NCBI GenBank assembly: GCA_944474755.1
Contig: OX104124.1
Span: 4,986,437 to 5,050,436 of the forward strand
Length of the DNA: 64,000 nt
From: Limnoperna fortunei
Taxonomy: Eukaryota; Mollusca; Bivalvia; Mytilida; Modiolidae
Direction: 5' to 3'
Below, in pieces: positions 45,291-56,623 of the stretch (positions within the stretch are counted from its first letter, which is position 1; every line of letters starts with the position of its first letter). Position numbers and translations under genes: made by a program. The notes under the pieces are model-generated. The model saw only the letters and a list, made by a program, of their open reading frames with translations. It was not told the origin of the DNA and ran no database searches.

Positions 45291-45819
45291 TAAATATAAA
45301 GACATTGTGACATTTACATCAGGTTTCAATCAACATTATTACATGTTTGCAATAACTTATAAGAAACTCGACATAAATAAACATAGATAGCATGCCTGAA
45401 ATGTGGGATTATCAACACTATTATTGGTTGCTTGTTTTATTGTGAACAGTTTAATTTCTAAATTTCTTGTTTGTGAATGAGTTTTGTCCATTTATGCACC
45501 GACGAATTCCTCTTCAATAGCTTCCATTCTTGTATAACATCAGAGATATAGACGTGACAAGGATATTAAGATAACGATGCAAAATGAAATCTTAAGCGTA
45601 AGTTAGTGTTTCTTATCGACATATCAAGCCGCACATTTATGATTTTCTTCTTTATTTTCTATTTTCGACATGCATTTCATAAAAGTGACCTTATGGATAT
45701 TGTCATCAAAGTGTATGTTAAAAACTCAGATGTGTTTAAAATAGTAAGCGGATGTCAGTATTTTGCATATAGTTTGATGAATATATATATCGTCTGATTC
45801 CTTTTTTTAAAGCGGCGTT

Positions 45820-46384
45820 TATTTACATCAGCACATAAAAGATATTTATTTATATATCCAACCACGAAAACATATATAAATTTAATTTATCTATTATATC
45901 TGGTTAGTCTAGTGTATCTATGTCAATAAGAATTATCTTTTATAATTAATATTACAGGTAATTATTTGCCTGTAAATAAAATTAAAAAACATAAAAATTT
46001 GTATTTTCTTCTTTCCAATGTAGTATAGGGTTACCAGATGTTGTTCATGATCCTCTTATAATGAAGACGTTATTGCTTGACAAGGAAATGAAAATAGACA
46101 ATTAATTGTAAAGAATATTTATATTGAGTCTTATAGTTATAACAAAAATTGATACAAACTTTTGTTGGTTTAATCAGTGAATTAACATTTTTTATATAAC
46201 ATATGTTAATGCAACATGTCGTTTAACAATTCGTTCTTAAGTACATTGAGATATGTTATATAATTTTTTTTATTTATTCTGTGACTTAGTGGTTAAGGAA
46301 GTTAATCTTATTTTGGCCATGTAGTCTGTCAACACTGAGATTGCGGATTCGAGTCTCACTCATGCAGCCAGAATGAACTCTACT
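45820..46384. repeat. Dispersed repeat of about 570 bp, uninterrupted copy, with SINE head
   Basis: Partner of 36906-37930 without the SINE composite. It ends with a main-SINE head at 46278-46384 (GTGACTTAGTGGTTAAGGAAG, GGATTCGAGTCTCACTCATG) that is cut off after CCAGAATGAACTC. Confidence 0.8.
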
Positions 46385-46392
46385 CTTTTCTT

Positions 46393-46553
46393 CAAACAAC
46401 ATTAAAAAGAAATTGAAAAATCATTTATCAGAACTTTTGTTGCGCTTTATAAAAAATGCAGCAATTTGTTTGTGGCAAAATAAATTTAACGTTATCTATA
46501 TTTCATTATAACTATTGATTCAATTATGATAAATAGTACTTATAAAGAGCGAG
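46393..46553. repeat. 740-bp repeat, partial copy 3
   Basis: Matches the last 160 bp of 18603-19340 and 29163-29900 (AAAAAATGCAGCAATTTGTTT, AGTACTTATAAAGAGCGAG) and continues after the SINE at 46821-46870. Confidence 0.8.
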
Positions 46554-46820
46554 GGGGGTTCGTTGGTCGATGGTTAAGGTAGTTCGTCTACTGATGATCA
46601 CGTCGTCTGTCAACACTGAGGTTGTGGGTTCGAGTCTCACTGCGGGCAGGGTGTACTTGACTCCAATCTTAATTGACAAGGATTGCCAGTTATCCTACCG
46701 TAGATAGGGGATTCTCTCCGGTACTCCGGCTTCCTCCCCCAATAAAAACTGGAAGCCATGAGATAGCTGAAAATTGCTGAAAGTGGCGTTAAACTTCATT
46801 CAAACAAACAAACAAAAAAT
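46554..46820 (+). repeat. Main SINE, best full-length copy, 12-bp target duplication
   Basis: Head: TCGATGGTTAAGGTAGTTCG (A box). B box: GTGGGTTCGAGTCTCACTGC. Body: TTAATTGACAAGGATTGCC, TCTCCGGTACTCCGGCTTCC, CCAATAAAAACTGGAAGCC and TAGCTGAAAATTGCTGAAAG, then the tail CAAACAAACAAACAAAAAA. Target duplications ATAAAGAGCGAG (46542) and ATACAGAGCGAG (46821) flank it. The empty site is at 29902-29915. Both Pol III boxes look usable, so this copy may be transcribable; movement would depend on a LINE enzyme. Confidence 0.9.
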
Positions 46821-46929
46821 ATACAGAGCGAGGATATGTTAATGCAGTTCGTATTTGGTTTCCTTTTTCTTTTTGTTTCACACATTTGTTTGATTATAAA
46901 GCCTAAACTTTTAAAATTTCAGAACATTG

Positions 46930-47335
46930 ATTGATTGAATGGATGTTTGTTTTACGTCTAGCGAGCAATATTTCAGTAATATTCAGGACGGGGACAAGTA
47001 AACAAACAGTACATCAATTGAAATAGGGGTTGGATAACATACAGGGAACAAAAGTTTGACTGCCAAAGGAAACGTACGGAGTATTGGGTAGGGTCGGAGA
47101 ATTTAGCCTTTTGTAGCGGCTACAATGAGCCAACTCCTTTTAGAAATCTACAAAAGGTTATCGTACAAGGAGCGTGACACTCTCCAAGCAAGTTACCCAC
47201 AATGGTCCTCGACCAGGCCTTCTGTATTGACCTCACAACGCCCAAATGAGAGGGTCTTCTCTATTCGCCACCCGGAGACGCGCTGAGCTGCTCTGTGGGT
47301 CGAGAACTGGGAACCGTCCCAGTATGGTCCCGGAA
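46930..47335 (-). repeat. Second SINE family, longest copy
   Basis: From the 3' side: TTGATTGAATGGATGTTTG, GTCTAGCGAGCAATATTTCAG, GCCTTTTGTAGCGGCTACAA, AAGGAGCGTGACACTCTCCAA, CCACAATGGTCCTCGACCAG, GAGAGGGTCTTCTC and CACCCGGAGACGCGCTGAGC. The head read on the minus strand is GAGCAGCTCAGCGCGTCTCC, tRNA-like. The opposite-strand partner is 52027-52345. Confidence 0.7.
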
Positions 47336-48193
47336 TTGGAGGACAAAAAATTAGCTAAAACATATGCCGGTATCACTGTATGTAAAACATATGCCGGTAT
47401 CACCTACACTTCTTTGTTCAAATTGAATATTTCAGTGGAATGTTCATACTCGACGATATGTTCTCTAACAGTATTTTCAGCTCTCAAAGCGTTATAAGTA
47501 GCGTTATTAACAATTCAAGCATATTAACTGATAACCATTAATTACGCATTCGATTATTTAAAAGAAGTGAAATACATTTTTGGTAGTACCGATCAACACG
47601 TCTCATATTAACGGATTTTGATGTAAGTCTTAGCCAGCATTAATTACGAAAAAATACTTTGCTGTTAAATAATTTGCTATTTTTTTTAGAACCCAACCAA
47701 AATTGTGTACTCCGATAGTGGACGTTATTTCATTTCCAATGCAATATTATATTAAACTCTGCTGTTATTTATCATTAGTCTTCAGGTGTTTACTTCCATT
47801 ATGGGACTTATTTTATTAGTTGTTTTCAATAACAATATATTTGTTGCTATCTTTTGTATATGTTTCCAAGGAAATCAATGACCAAATTCAATAACTTGTG
47901 TCCATATTCTTTAATTTTTTTATTGTGGACACAAATCGGATTAAAGCGAAATAAATATGTCATATAATTTATATTCAACATCTACCAAGTAAATGTGAAT
48001 GGAATTGTAAGTTTATGTTTTTGACAAGTTTGACATAATTCAGTTATTACATGCGTTACTTCTATGAAAAAAATTTTCTTTGTTTTATAAAACTTTATTC
48101 TAATGCTGAACTCTACTTGAAATATATCGTTTAACATCACCATTTACTACAAATTTATGTAAATATGAATTTTATGTTTGTTGTAACACTTAC
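47336..48193. other. No gene seen
   Basis: A short duplicated phrase AAAACATATGCCGGTATCAC occurs twice (47356 and 47385). Otherwise AT-rich sequence, probably intron next to the LRR exon. Confidence 0.5.
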
Positions 48194-48265
48194 AGGTTTT
48201 GCAGGTTCTGAAGTCCGAGGAAGCTATCTCTGCCGATAGAAATAATTTTGTTATTATGCAGCAAA
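48194..48265 (-). CDS. LRR exon, 72 nt (outside the duplicated blocks), partial gene
   Basis: One leucine-rich repeat exon. Minus strand: TTTCTTTACAG acceptor, 72 nt, GTAAGTG donor, phase 2 at both ends, no stop. The core is LLHNNKIISIGRDSF, then LGLQNLQNL. LxxN, the central isoleucines, Phe and the spaced leucines fit the 24-residue LRR pattern well. It is clearly different from the two block exons, and its flanks do not match theirs, so it is another repeat of the same or a neighbouring gene. It can splice in frame to 43231-43302. The function of the full protein is unknown; extracellular recognition or adhesion is the usual role of this exon type. Confidence 0.8.
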
Positions 48266-48905
48266 CTGTAAAGAAATAACACAATGATATAGTTTGAAGT
48301 ATTATTAACACAATTGTATCTGCTTATGAGTTACATGTTATATCACTAATAATAATATTATTATTTACAAAGCAACTCAAAAACCGGAGTGTGCAAAATT
48401 TTTAAGAAGTCGAAAAGAATGTAGTTTTGGTAAAAAGTATGTATTGCTTAAAGTTCATGACTCTTCTGCCAATTAACTGGATTTGTTTGTATAAAAACTT
48501 ATTAACTTGAGCAACGACACGCGCAGTATAACCAACTTTGCGCAAATGTTTATGAAACTGGTTTTAACATCTTGTTCTCCATCGATGGGCACATTACAGT
48601 CAGACTATTAGTGCGTCCTAATAGTACATGCCACAAGTGTTCCTGTTGTCCAAATAACAATATACTTAACGGCAAATATGTCAATAACGATTTCGTGATG
48701 CTTTGGTGTGCGGACAGTTCGAGTACAACGCAGCCTGAATTATGAATTGCACTAAAGGCAGACAGAAGACTCTTCTTGCAGAGAAGACGTCAGTGCCTTA
48801 ACTAGAAAATATATGTTGGAATGTTCTGTTGTGGTTTTGGAAACTGACCAGGAATGAAAAACACCATTTGGGCACATTTATATGAATGTGAAAAATTCAC
48901 TCTCG
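48266..48905. other. No gene seen
   Basis: No recognised frame or repeat. The LRR gene, if intact, would continue upstream to the right with further small exons that I could not find. Confidence 0.45.
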
Positions 48906-49240
48906 TTCACCATTCTACCAGCACTACTGGCTAAAAAAATGACTGTAAATACCAGTTGCAGTCGTTTTTCGTCTGTCACTGGCTGAGATTGACTGCAAAT
49001 GACTGCAAAAATGTCTGTAAAAGACTCCAAACGTTGTGCCAGACAATAATTTTTACTGTGACAATCATTTTATGTCCGTCACAGACATATTTTGTCCGTT
49101 ATTTCCGTTGGCGCAGTTAAAATTTGTCTGTTACATCGGCGTTACCGTTGTATCAGTCAAAAAATGTCTGTCACATACATTTTCTTCGTTGTATCTGACA
49201 AAATACGAATGTCACAACGCCTGGTAATTATTATTGTTAA
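48906..49240. repeat. Word-array repeat, word TGTCTGTCACT / GACTGCAAA
   Basis: Left words GACTGTAAATACC, GACTGCAAATGACTGC and AAAATGTCTGTAAAAGAC alternate with right words TTATGTCCGTCACAGACATA, AATTTGTCTGTTACATC and AAAAATGTCTGTCACATAC. GTCCGTCACAGAC is a near palindrome. No terminal repeats fixed. Confidence 0.5.
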
Positions 49241-49682
49241 TTTATTAACAGCGGTCAATTAATATGTTTTATTTCACTTGTTTAATGAAAATGTTCGGAA
49301 TTCAACAAAAAATATCTCTATATGAAAATTGTACGTTCTCACAATTACGATTACAAATGTTTTTTTAAATAGTAATGTTAAAGATAAATGCATGTTTAAA
49401 TAAATCTTTTTATATAAAATGAAAACTGCTGAAAGTGTTAGCATTTGTTCTGTACTTATTTATTAATATTAAGCTGAATTTATCAATGGTTTACTTCTAC
49501 ACCTGGTAAACATAAAAACCGCATTAAAGCCATAATACGATTGCCTTTGATATTTTTGTACAATTATGTTTTCTTAAAACGCGGACAAAGTTTTAAAAAA
49601 ATACATATAATAAAGTCGCCAATTTCTTCATTATGGCGGAAACTGTTAGTATTTTATTTAGTACGTCTACATACATTAAATT

Positions 49683-51195
49683 GTGACATTTAGTCGTCAC
49701 TCTAGAAAAGACAGAGTTTCTATCCATCCTACAAAGACTAAAGCAGTGTCATTCAGCAAATCTAAATCATTAAAGTCCATATTATCATGGAAACTTGGGG
49801 ACTCAGAGATCTCTCCCGCTAGTCAGACTATCCACCTAGGAATTCTTAGAACAGAAATAAATGAATCAGGAATTAACATTGAAGATAGAATTAGTATGGC
49901 AAGAAGAACCCTATATGCTTTGATAAACACAGGTCTCCATAGGACTAATGGTGTGAATCCAATTGTTGCCTATAAAATATACCAGTCATATGTACTACCT
50001 AAATTGTTATATGGACTTGAAATTCTTCCTCTAAAGCAAACTCATATGACGCAACTAAGGAGATTTCACATAGATACATTACGCCGCTTTCAGTCGCTTC
50101 CACCACGGACAGCCTGTTGTATTGTATACTCATTGGTCGGGGCTCTACCTATTGAAGCAGAAATTCATAAGAAACATCTAAGTCTTCTATACAACATACT
50201 TACCTCTGATAATTCAACCATTCTGGATCTCTTAAGAAGACAAACAGTATTGCAAAGTAATAATTTAGACAGTTACTTTGGTAGAATATTGGAAATTTTA
50301 CATGTCTATAACCTGCCCGATTTAAATGAGATATTACAGCTGTACCCAACAAAACTAGATTTTAAGAATTGTTGCAAATTGGCAATAGAGGAAAGATGGA
50401 CTAAAAATTTACAGCTTGAAATATCAACAAAATCAACTCTAAAATATGTAAATGTAGGAAGTGTTAAAATTGGTAAACCTCATGTCTGTTGGAAGTCATT
50501 AAAATCTACTGTATCAGATGTCAAAAAAGGAATCACGAAAGTTCTAATGTTAACAGGAACTTTTATTACAGAATCGTTACGTCAAAAATTTAACATCAAC
50601 CATGCTAATGCTACATGTCTATTATGTGGAGTTGATAATGAAGACCTGAAACATATCATTATGAGATGCTCTGCCCTGTTCACAATAAGAAAAAGATACT
50701 TTGAAAGAATTCAGGAAGAAGTTGGTAAATCCAAGTATATAGAACTATTTAATACACAGGACTCTGTTCTTCAATTAGTATTAGACTGCTCAGTCTTCAA
50801 TAAACATCTTAGTGAAAACCAGATATTATTAATAACTAGAATAACTACAGAATTATGTCATCAGATGTATATTAAACGTCTTACTCTGCTAAATGAAATA
50901 GTTGCTAAATAGTCTTAATTAAGGATAGTTGATCATAACAGTTATGGTATAATATGACTTCTGTTGGTCTGTATATAGATGTATTGAGATGATTACATGA
51001 TGGTTATCTTGTGATTTCACAGATTTTGACATTAAATACCGTTTGAAACGCAATATAAGGAGGAACTGTATATATTTATTGATATAGTGTAATATAAACT
51101 GTAAATGTGGTAATTCATTCACTAACCCAGTAGGATTATACTACAAGATTCAACTGATTCTTGGTGCTCCAGTAGTGGAGGAAAATACAAACAGA
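49683..51195 (+). pseudogene. 5'-truncated non-LTR (LINE) retrotransposon, C-terminal 409 codons open
   Basis: The longest open frame in the window (49683-50912). It starts directly after the expected position of the reverse-transcriptase catalytic loop. HPTKTKAVSFSKSKS and IHLGI match the region after YADD in CR1/RTE/L2-like LINEs. IYQSYVLPKLLYGLEILPLK (about residues 103-122) is the thumb-region signature. Near residue 314, CLLCG..NEDLKHIIMRC gives a C-X2-C-X8-H-X4-C zinc knuckle typical of LINE C-termini. The endonuclease and the catalytic RT half are missing, so it is inactive despite having no stop. The first Met is not a true start. The 3' UTR runs to AACAGAAGAAGAAGAAG near 51190, a microsatellite-like tail. 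Long open coding suggests a young insertion. Family assignment within the LINEs is open. Confidence 0.85.
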
Positions 51196-52020
51196 AGAAG
51201 AAGAAGTTATATTTTGTCTGTCTTTCAATTAAAATATTTAAAAAAGCAAAATAATGTTTGTTTTCTAAGCTGCATCTACTGTTGTTTAAATGGATCTGGT
51301 AAATTGGTAACTATAAAATTGCACATGTACAAGAATGATGCATGTTGTTAATTAGGTTACATGTAATTTCGCCACACCGCATCGCTGATCAAAGAAAATG
51401 TGCATTAAACATTTTGCGACACCGTCCGGTGTTTTTTCCGCAATCACGCAGAACAAGGGTTGATATTGTGTAATATTATAATGTAATACATACATTTAAA
51501 GTTATGGATGAATGTGTACTGTCTTCTAAAATACCTGTTCGTGTGCCCTGCGCATCCCGTTGGTAAATTACACACAAAACATTCAATTGTAAAGGTGTAT
51601 TTATCTAATTGTCAACTTTGACAAGCAATAGAGATCCTTAGAATTATTCCAAAGAAATTTCCAACAAAGACCCGACGATCTGTATCATATATCGCATTTA
51701 ACTGAATCGAGTGCGCCGTTTGCTTTTAGAAATACAATATTCTGTCAAGCAAGAAACATAATAAGCTAGAGAATTAAATTACACGTGGACTTCTAGAATT
51801 AGTAGCCCTTCCGTATAGTTTAATTAGAAAATGAAATAATTATTTCAAAATTATTTTTAAAAAGTCCTTTTTAAAAAGTTGTACACTTTGTTGATACAAT
51901 TATTTCTACTTAGTATTTTTTCATTGCAGTCTTTCATTAGTAGCTGTTGTTGAAAAATAATATTATGTTTCTTGCTGAATTAATTTCTTCACTTCAAATG
52001 TTGGTCTTTATCTTATACAT
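51196..52020. other. No gene seen
   Basis: AT-rich; nothing recognised. Confidence 0.5.
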
Positions 52021-52026
52021 TTTGCT

Positions 52027-52345
52027 GGGACCAAACTGAGAGGGTTCCCAGTGCTCGACCCACAGAACAGCCCAGCGCGTCCCCGGGTGGCGGATAGGAG
52101 AGACCCTTTCGTTGTTGTGTTGTCAGGTCATCATACGGAAAGCCTGACCGCTGAATGTAGTGGGTAACGTGTTTGAAGTTTGCCACTCCCCTAGCACGAT
52201 AAAGCCCCCTTTGTACATTTCGAAGAAGAGTAATCCCATTGTAGCCGCTACAAAGGTCTTATTTCTCCGCCCTTACCCAAAACGTTAGACTTTTCCAGTG
52301 GCAGTATAAATTGTGCCACTTGTGTCACATCCCGAATATTTTACT
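52027..52345 (+). repeat. Second SINE family, plus-strand copy
   Basis: Head CACAGAACAGCCCAGCGCG, then GGTGGCGGATAGGAGAGACC, GGGTAACGTGTTTGAAG, GCACGATAAAG, TGTAGCCGCTACAAAGG and CAAAACGTTAGACTTTTCC. Inverted relative to 46930-47335; the two could pair if transcribed together. Confidence 0.7.
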
Positions 52346-52564
52346 TTTCACATTTCTTTCATGCGCCTCCTGGGAGAAGCAAGTTTCACTGTATTTTTAA
52401 AGCATAGTTCTTATTGATGTTAAAATAGTGGTCAGGATTTTCGATAGAGTTTTGGTGGTACACATCCTGAAATGTAACGCTGCTCTTATGGATTTGTGTG
52501 AAGTGCTGGTATCAAAAAGGAAGATCAACTTAATATGGGGACCAAATGATGGAACACTTTTTGT
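52346..52564. other. No gene seen
   Basis: Short spacer; a 62-codon plus frame starting at 52428 has no recognisable feature. Confidence 0.4.
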
Positions 52565-52830
52565 AATTTTCAAGAATCTTCTCGGACATCGTTGCGTTTC
52601 TTGTAGATCAATGTAGATAATATATTTTTGTAAAAGGCTTTACCTGCTGGCACAACAACACATTGGTCATGCATGTCGGACATAGCTTTAGCAGCATCGA
52701 AATGTCTGCAGACTGATGATGCTTTATTACCTATTGACCTTCTTAAACGATTAACTCTTGTTCGCATGCAATACACGTTAGTAATTGAAGATTCTGAGTG
52801 CAATGGGGTAGTATAGGTATAAAACATAAT
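52565..52830 (-). pseudogene. N-terminal fragment of the reverse-transcriptase element
   Basis: The minus-strand frame includes MSDMHDQCVVVPAGKAFYKN and, before it, RVNRLRRSIGNKASSVC. The phrase H(D)xxVVVPADKAxxN is the conserved block upstream of the QKYIDICYSRSG region in the family of 9895-11124. The rest of the element is absent here. Frame kept for 85 codons but isolated, so a dead remnant. Confidence 0.6.
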
Positions 52831-52849
52831 CGTAACAGAATTGTTTTTA

Positions 52850-53340
52850 AGGTATTTTGTATGTTACAGACTTGTGATGTAAGATTTTCAAGATTTATAT
52901 CATCTATGAATTTTTTAACGAGAAGTTAAGAAAGGAAAGTACTATGTTCTTGTTCATCTTTGTATTTGTTAACTGGTTTGAACATTCTGTGATTTCCAAT
53001 TCTCAAATAATTGCAAGTAATCTATGGAGAGTAGACAAAGTGTCTGTTACAGATGTCTGAAGACATTCCATATCACATTATAAGGCAGTGTTATGAGTTT
53101 AATAAAGTATAATTTTGTGATCATATTTGATATAATACAATTATAAGCGTTCTAAGAATTTAAGCATGGCTCGTTTTCTTAAAATGACAATGTATACACC
53201 TGAAAGCGCAACAGTTATCAGTTCTTCAATGAATATTTCGAGGGTTGTTTACAAAAGATTGCATAATAAAATGAAGCAGTTTGACATTTGCATAAAAGTT
53301 GTTTTAATAAATTTCTTGAAAGAACTATACGAACAATTTA
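52850..53340. repeat. Dispersed repeat shared with 58870-59245
   Basis: TTCTTGTTCATCTTTGTAT, GATTTCCAATTCT, TACAGATG.CTG and GTTATGAGTT.AATAAAGTA occur in the same order in both. Confidence 0.75.
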
Positions 53341-54862
53341 GTAATTTAAAAACTCTTATGTATTTGAAGAGACCTTACTAAAACAAAAAAAGGACTTCAC
53401 TTCCCTACTGGAATGATGAAAAGGTGGTCAAACTATCATGTGTACCCATTGAGGCATTGTAATTATTGCAAATGTATAATGCACTGTGTCATAAAATCAG
53501 TTTCAAATAAAGTGCGGAATATTTTGTTTTATGATAAGGTTCGCAATATCTGATTTAATTAATGACCTTCAAGTTTTGTGCTAACATTTGTTATATTTCT
53601 CAATCTTCATTTGGTAGGATATTGCATTATAATTACTTATACTTAGAAGTCACAACGATTGTGAGTTATCATTACGTTTTAAAGTTTACAAAACTTTAAC
53701 ATTTCTGTTTTCAACTGCGACGTGATCAAAATTTCCATTTGAAAATGAAAAAATCGTTGCGTTTATAGTAAAACATTTTACTAACGGAAATCTAGATTAA
53801 TTGATGTATTTAACAGATTATGTGCCAATGCAAGATTATAAATGTTATAATTCAACATCTTATACAATATACATAATATGTAACCCAACTTAAAACACTT
53901 ACTGATTAGCTCTGAATAATATCACTTGACTTTTATAAATGGTATGTTTTGATAGGCAGCGCCAAAAATTTGCATGCAGATGGTGACACAATCGAAACCT
54001 GAACCGGTAATTGCGAGACAAATTATTTGTCACCATCGATATAACCTGATTGACAACTTTAACATTGATTATCCTATTTTTTAGCGCACGTGGTCGACGA
54101 CCGGATACAGTTTTCCATTATTTACACTTACAATTATGGACGAACCCTTTTATTAAAGATAAGGTTATGAGAAATAACACCATTAAAGACGCATATTTGG
54201 GTTATGTTGATTTGCTCAAATTTATATAACAATTGTTGCATTCTTGATCAGTATTTTCACCTAGGGCTCGGAAAGACAACCCACGCAAATCAACAATAAT
54301 GCATTTCCGACTCTTCACCCTTTTGAAGATGACAGTATAGTATCAGAAACTGTCATTAAAATCTATTTTTTTGTTAGCTGAACAAAAACGGTTTTAAATT
54401 TTTGAGTAAAAAACTATCAACATATTAGCGTTGGTGTTAATTATTTGGTGAAAGAAAGTAACTTAACAAACTTGATAAAACCTTTCTTTTTGAGTTGTTC
54501 CTTAATGCCAATGTCATTTAACAAAAAAATTTCAAGATGTTTGTATGAACGTAAATGGTTATTATTTTTACCGTGAATAACAAAAACCATATATCTAGTT
54601 TGTTCGTTTATTCTGTTTCTAAGTAAAGATTGTTTCGAGGTTTTAAGGTTTTGTTGTCTTTTTTTAAGCGTGTTTGGGTTTAAGGAAGTGTGCCCTTTTA
54701 CTACTCCAGTAATATTTAAACTATGTTAAACAAATTTTCCCAAACCTTTTGCTAGAACAGATTTACATCATTTTATATACCACATAACGAACAACCCTTG
54801 GATTTCTTTTATATACATGTAAACCTTTCTTAAAAATTGAAATACATAATCAACTGAGATTA

Positions 54863-55286
54863 ATAGGTTATTGCATACGTTTTTGGGAAAGACCGGTTGA
54901 TCTTTCACGAATGACAGACATTTTATGTCTTTTCGCGAGTGGAGCGCAGCGGAACCAGCTAAAAGACACAAAAAATTTTATATCACGAGTGAAAGATCAT
55001 ACGGGCTTTCCCAAAAGCGCATAAAAGTACCTATTTCTTCCGTATACCAACAACTTCACATCGCTATATCCTATAAATTCTCCATTGTTTTAGACTCCAT
55101 TGTCTCTGACATCCAATCAGAACGCCGCAAACAAGACCATCTAACAAGTACGTTGTTATGCTTCCATAAAAACGTTCTTGTTTGTGACGTTTTGATTGGA
55201 TGACGCAGTAAGTACAGATGTGTGTGCGTAAGCTCATCTGTATTGGGTCATATGTACCAGAAATCGGCCATTTACGAAGAACTTAA
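54863..55286. mobile_element. Insertion with a long inverted repeat in block D
   Basis: Blocks B and C run without a break from CAACTGAGAT to AAATTT, whereas D has about 420 extra bp there. The first 170 bp fold back: AATAGGTTATTGCATACGTT and GGGAAAGACCGGTTGATCTT on the left face GATCATACGGGCTTTCCC and ATAAAAGTACCTATTTC on the right (to about 55036). The remainder contains a complementary pair ACATCCAATCAGAAC / TTTGATTGGATGACG. No transposase. Confidence 0.65.
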
Positions 55287-55644
55287 ATTTACATTGTTTT
55301 GCCAATATTGACAATTTATTCACAGAAATACAGCTGAAATTTAAAACCACACTATACATAAAAAATCTCATCTGAGACTTCGGTGCATGCACTACCATAA
55401 AACACACATATTGTCACTGCTGAGTAAGCAGTGATGCAAATCATTTTGCATATAATACAATATGCTGTGGGGACCAGAAAGTGTTTACCATTTTCTACGG
55501 ATTTTACCCTTCGATGAAATACAGACGTACGCTATAATACATCTTACAAATCGGCAGAAATATTAAAAGTGGCGTTATCAATAATTCAGCAAATCAGCTA
55601 ATAATTATTCATGACGAATTTAATTATTTTATATAATTGATTGA

Positions 55645-55886
55645 TTGTTTGTTTGAATGTTGTTTGACGCAACTTCCAGCAGTTTCATCATGGCGTCTAG
55701 TTTTTAATGTGGAGAAAGCCTGATAACTCGATGAAAACACCGACCTTAGGTGGTAAAACTGACAATTCTATTCAATTAAGATTGGAGTGAAGAACAACCT
55801 ACCCGCATCAAGACCCGAACCTCAAACTCAGTGTTGACAGACCACGTGATCAATAGTGGATGAACTACCTTAACCACTCGGCCACA
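55645..55886 (-). repeat. Diverged main SINE in block D
   Basis: TTGTTTGTTTGAATGTTGTTT, CAGCAGTTTCATCATGGCGTC, AGACCCGAACCTCAAACTCAG and CTTAACCACTCGGCCACAT (head complement). Same subfamily as 41958-42172, inherited with the block. Confidence 0.85.
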
Positions 55887-56623
55887 TTGATATAACTGAC
55901 AATCCCTATTTGTATTAACGATCTAACACATTCCACGATCTAACACGTTCTATATTAGCAGATTTTGAAGTCTGAAGAAGGCAACATTACTGACAGATAA
56001 AAATTTACTATTAAATAAGTATATTTTCTATTTTTGCAGAATCCTTGTTCTTTGCCAGAAGACTTTATATCATTTAATAAGTGATAGTATTTTACTCGAC
56101 TGTGATTATTTTCAATGTAGGCAATGACTGTAGGAAGTTTATTAGTTCATAACGATATGTTTGAAAGTGCTATTTTCGCATATTACCAACTAAATTGATG
56201 ACTAAATTAGAAATTCTTTTTTTCATACGCTCATTACATATTTTTTAAGAAACCATACAGTATTCGGTAGTTTTGTTTCTCTTCTTTGTACAATCATCAC
56301 AGATCCATTCACCACCGCAAAGTTGTGGTTAGTTGAAATAAAATACGTTATAACAAATTATATTAACAAAAGTGTTGACCAATCAGGAATTTTAAGATGT
56401 ATCTAACAAAACATTTATTTCGCGATTAAATAACTTGATAACATAGCGTTTGTAAAAACACAAAAAGAACATGTGAATGCATAGGTCTCAGCAGCTACCT
56501 CTTAAGTGTAAAAATGAATCTTTAAAGCGCATTAATGATTTCACAACATTTCAGATTACTGATTACCAAACGTTTACTAACAAATGACTATCATTTGATA
56601 AATCAATGATATTTGTGTCAGTC

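Noticed and set aside
46554..46640. tRNA gene
   Set aside because: A and B boxes are present, but the sequence continues into the SINE body and does not fold as a complete tRNA with an acceptor stem.
54925..55203. 92-codon plus frame
   Set aside because: Sits inside the foldback insertion of block D; no domain, and its composition follows the inverted repeat.
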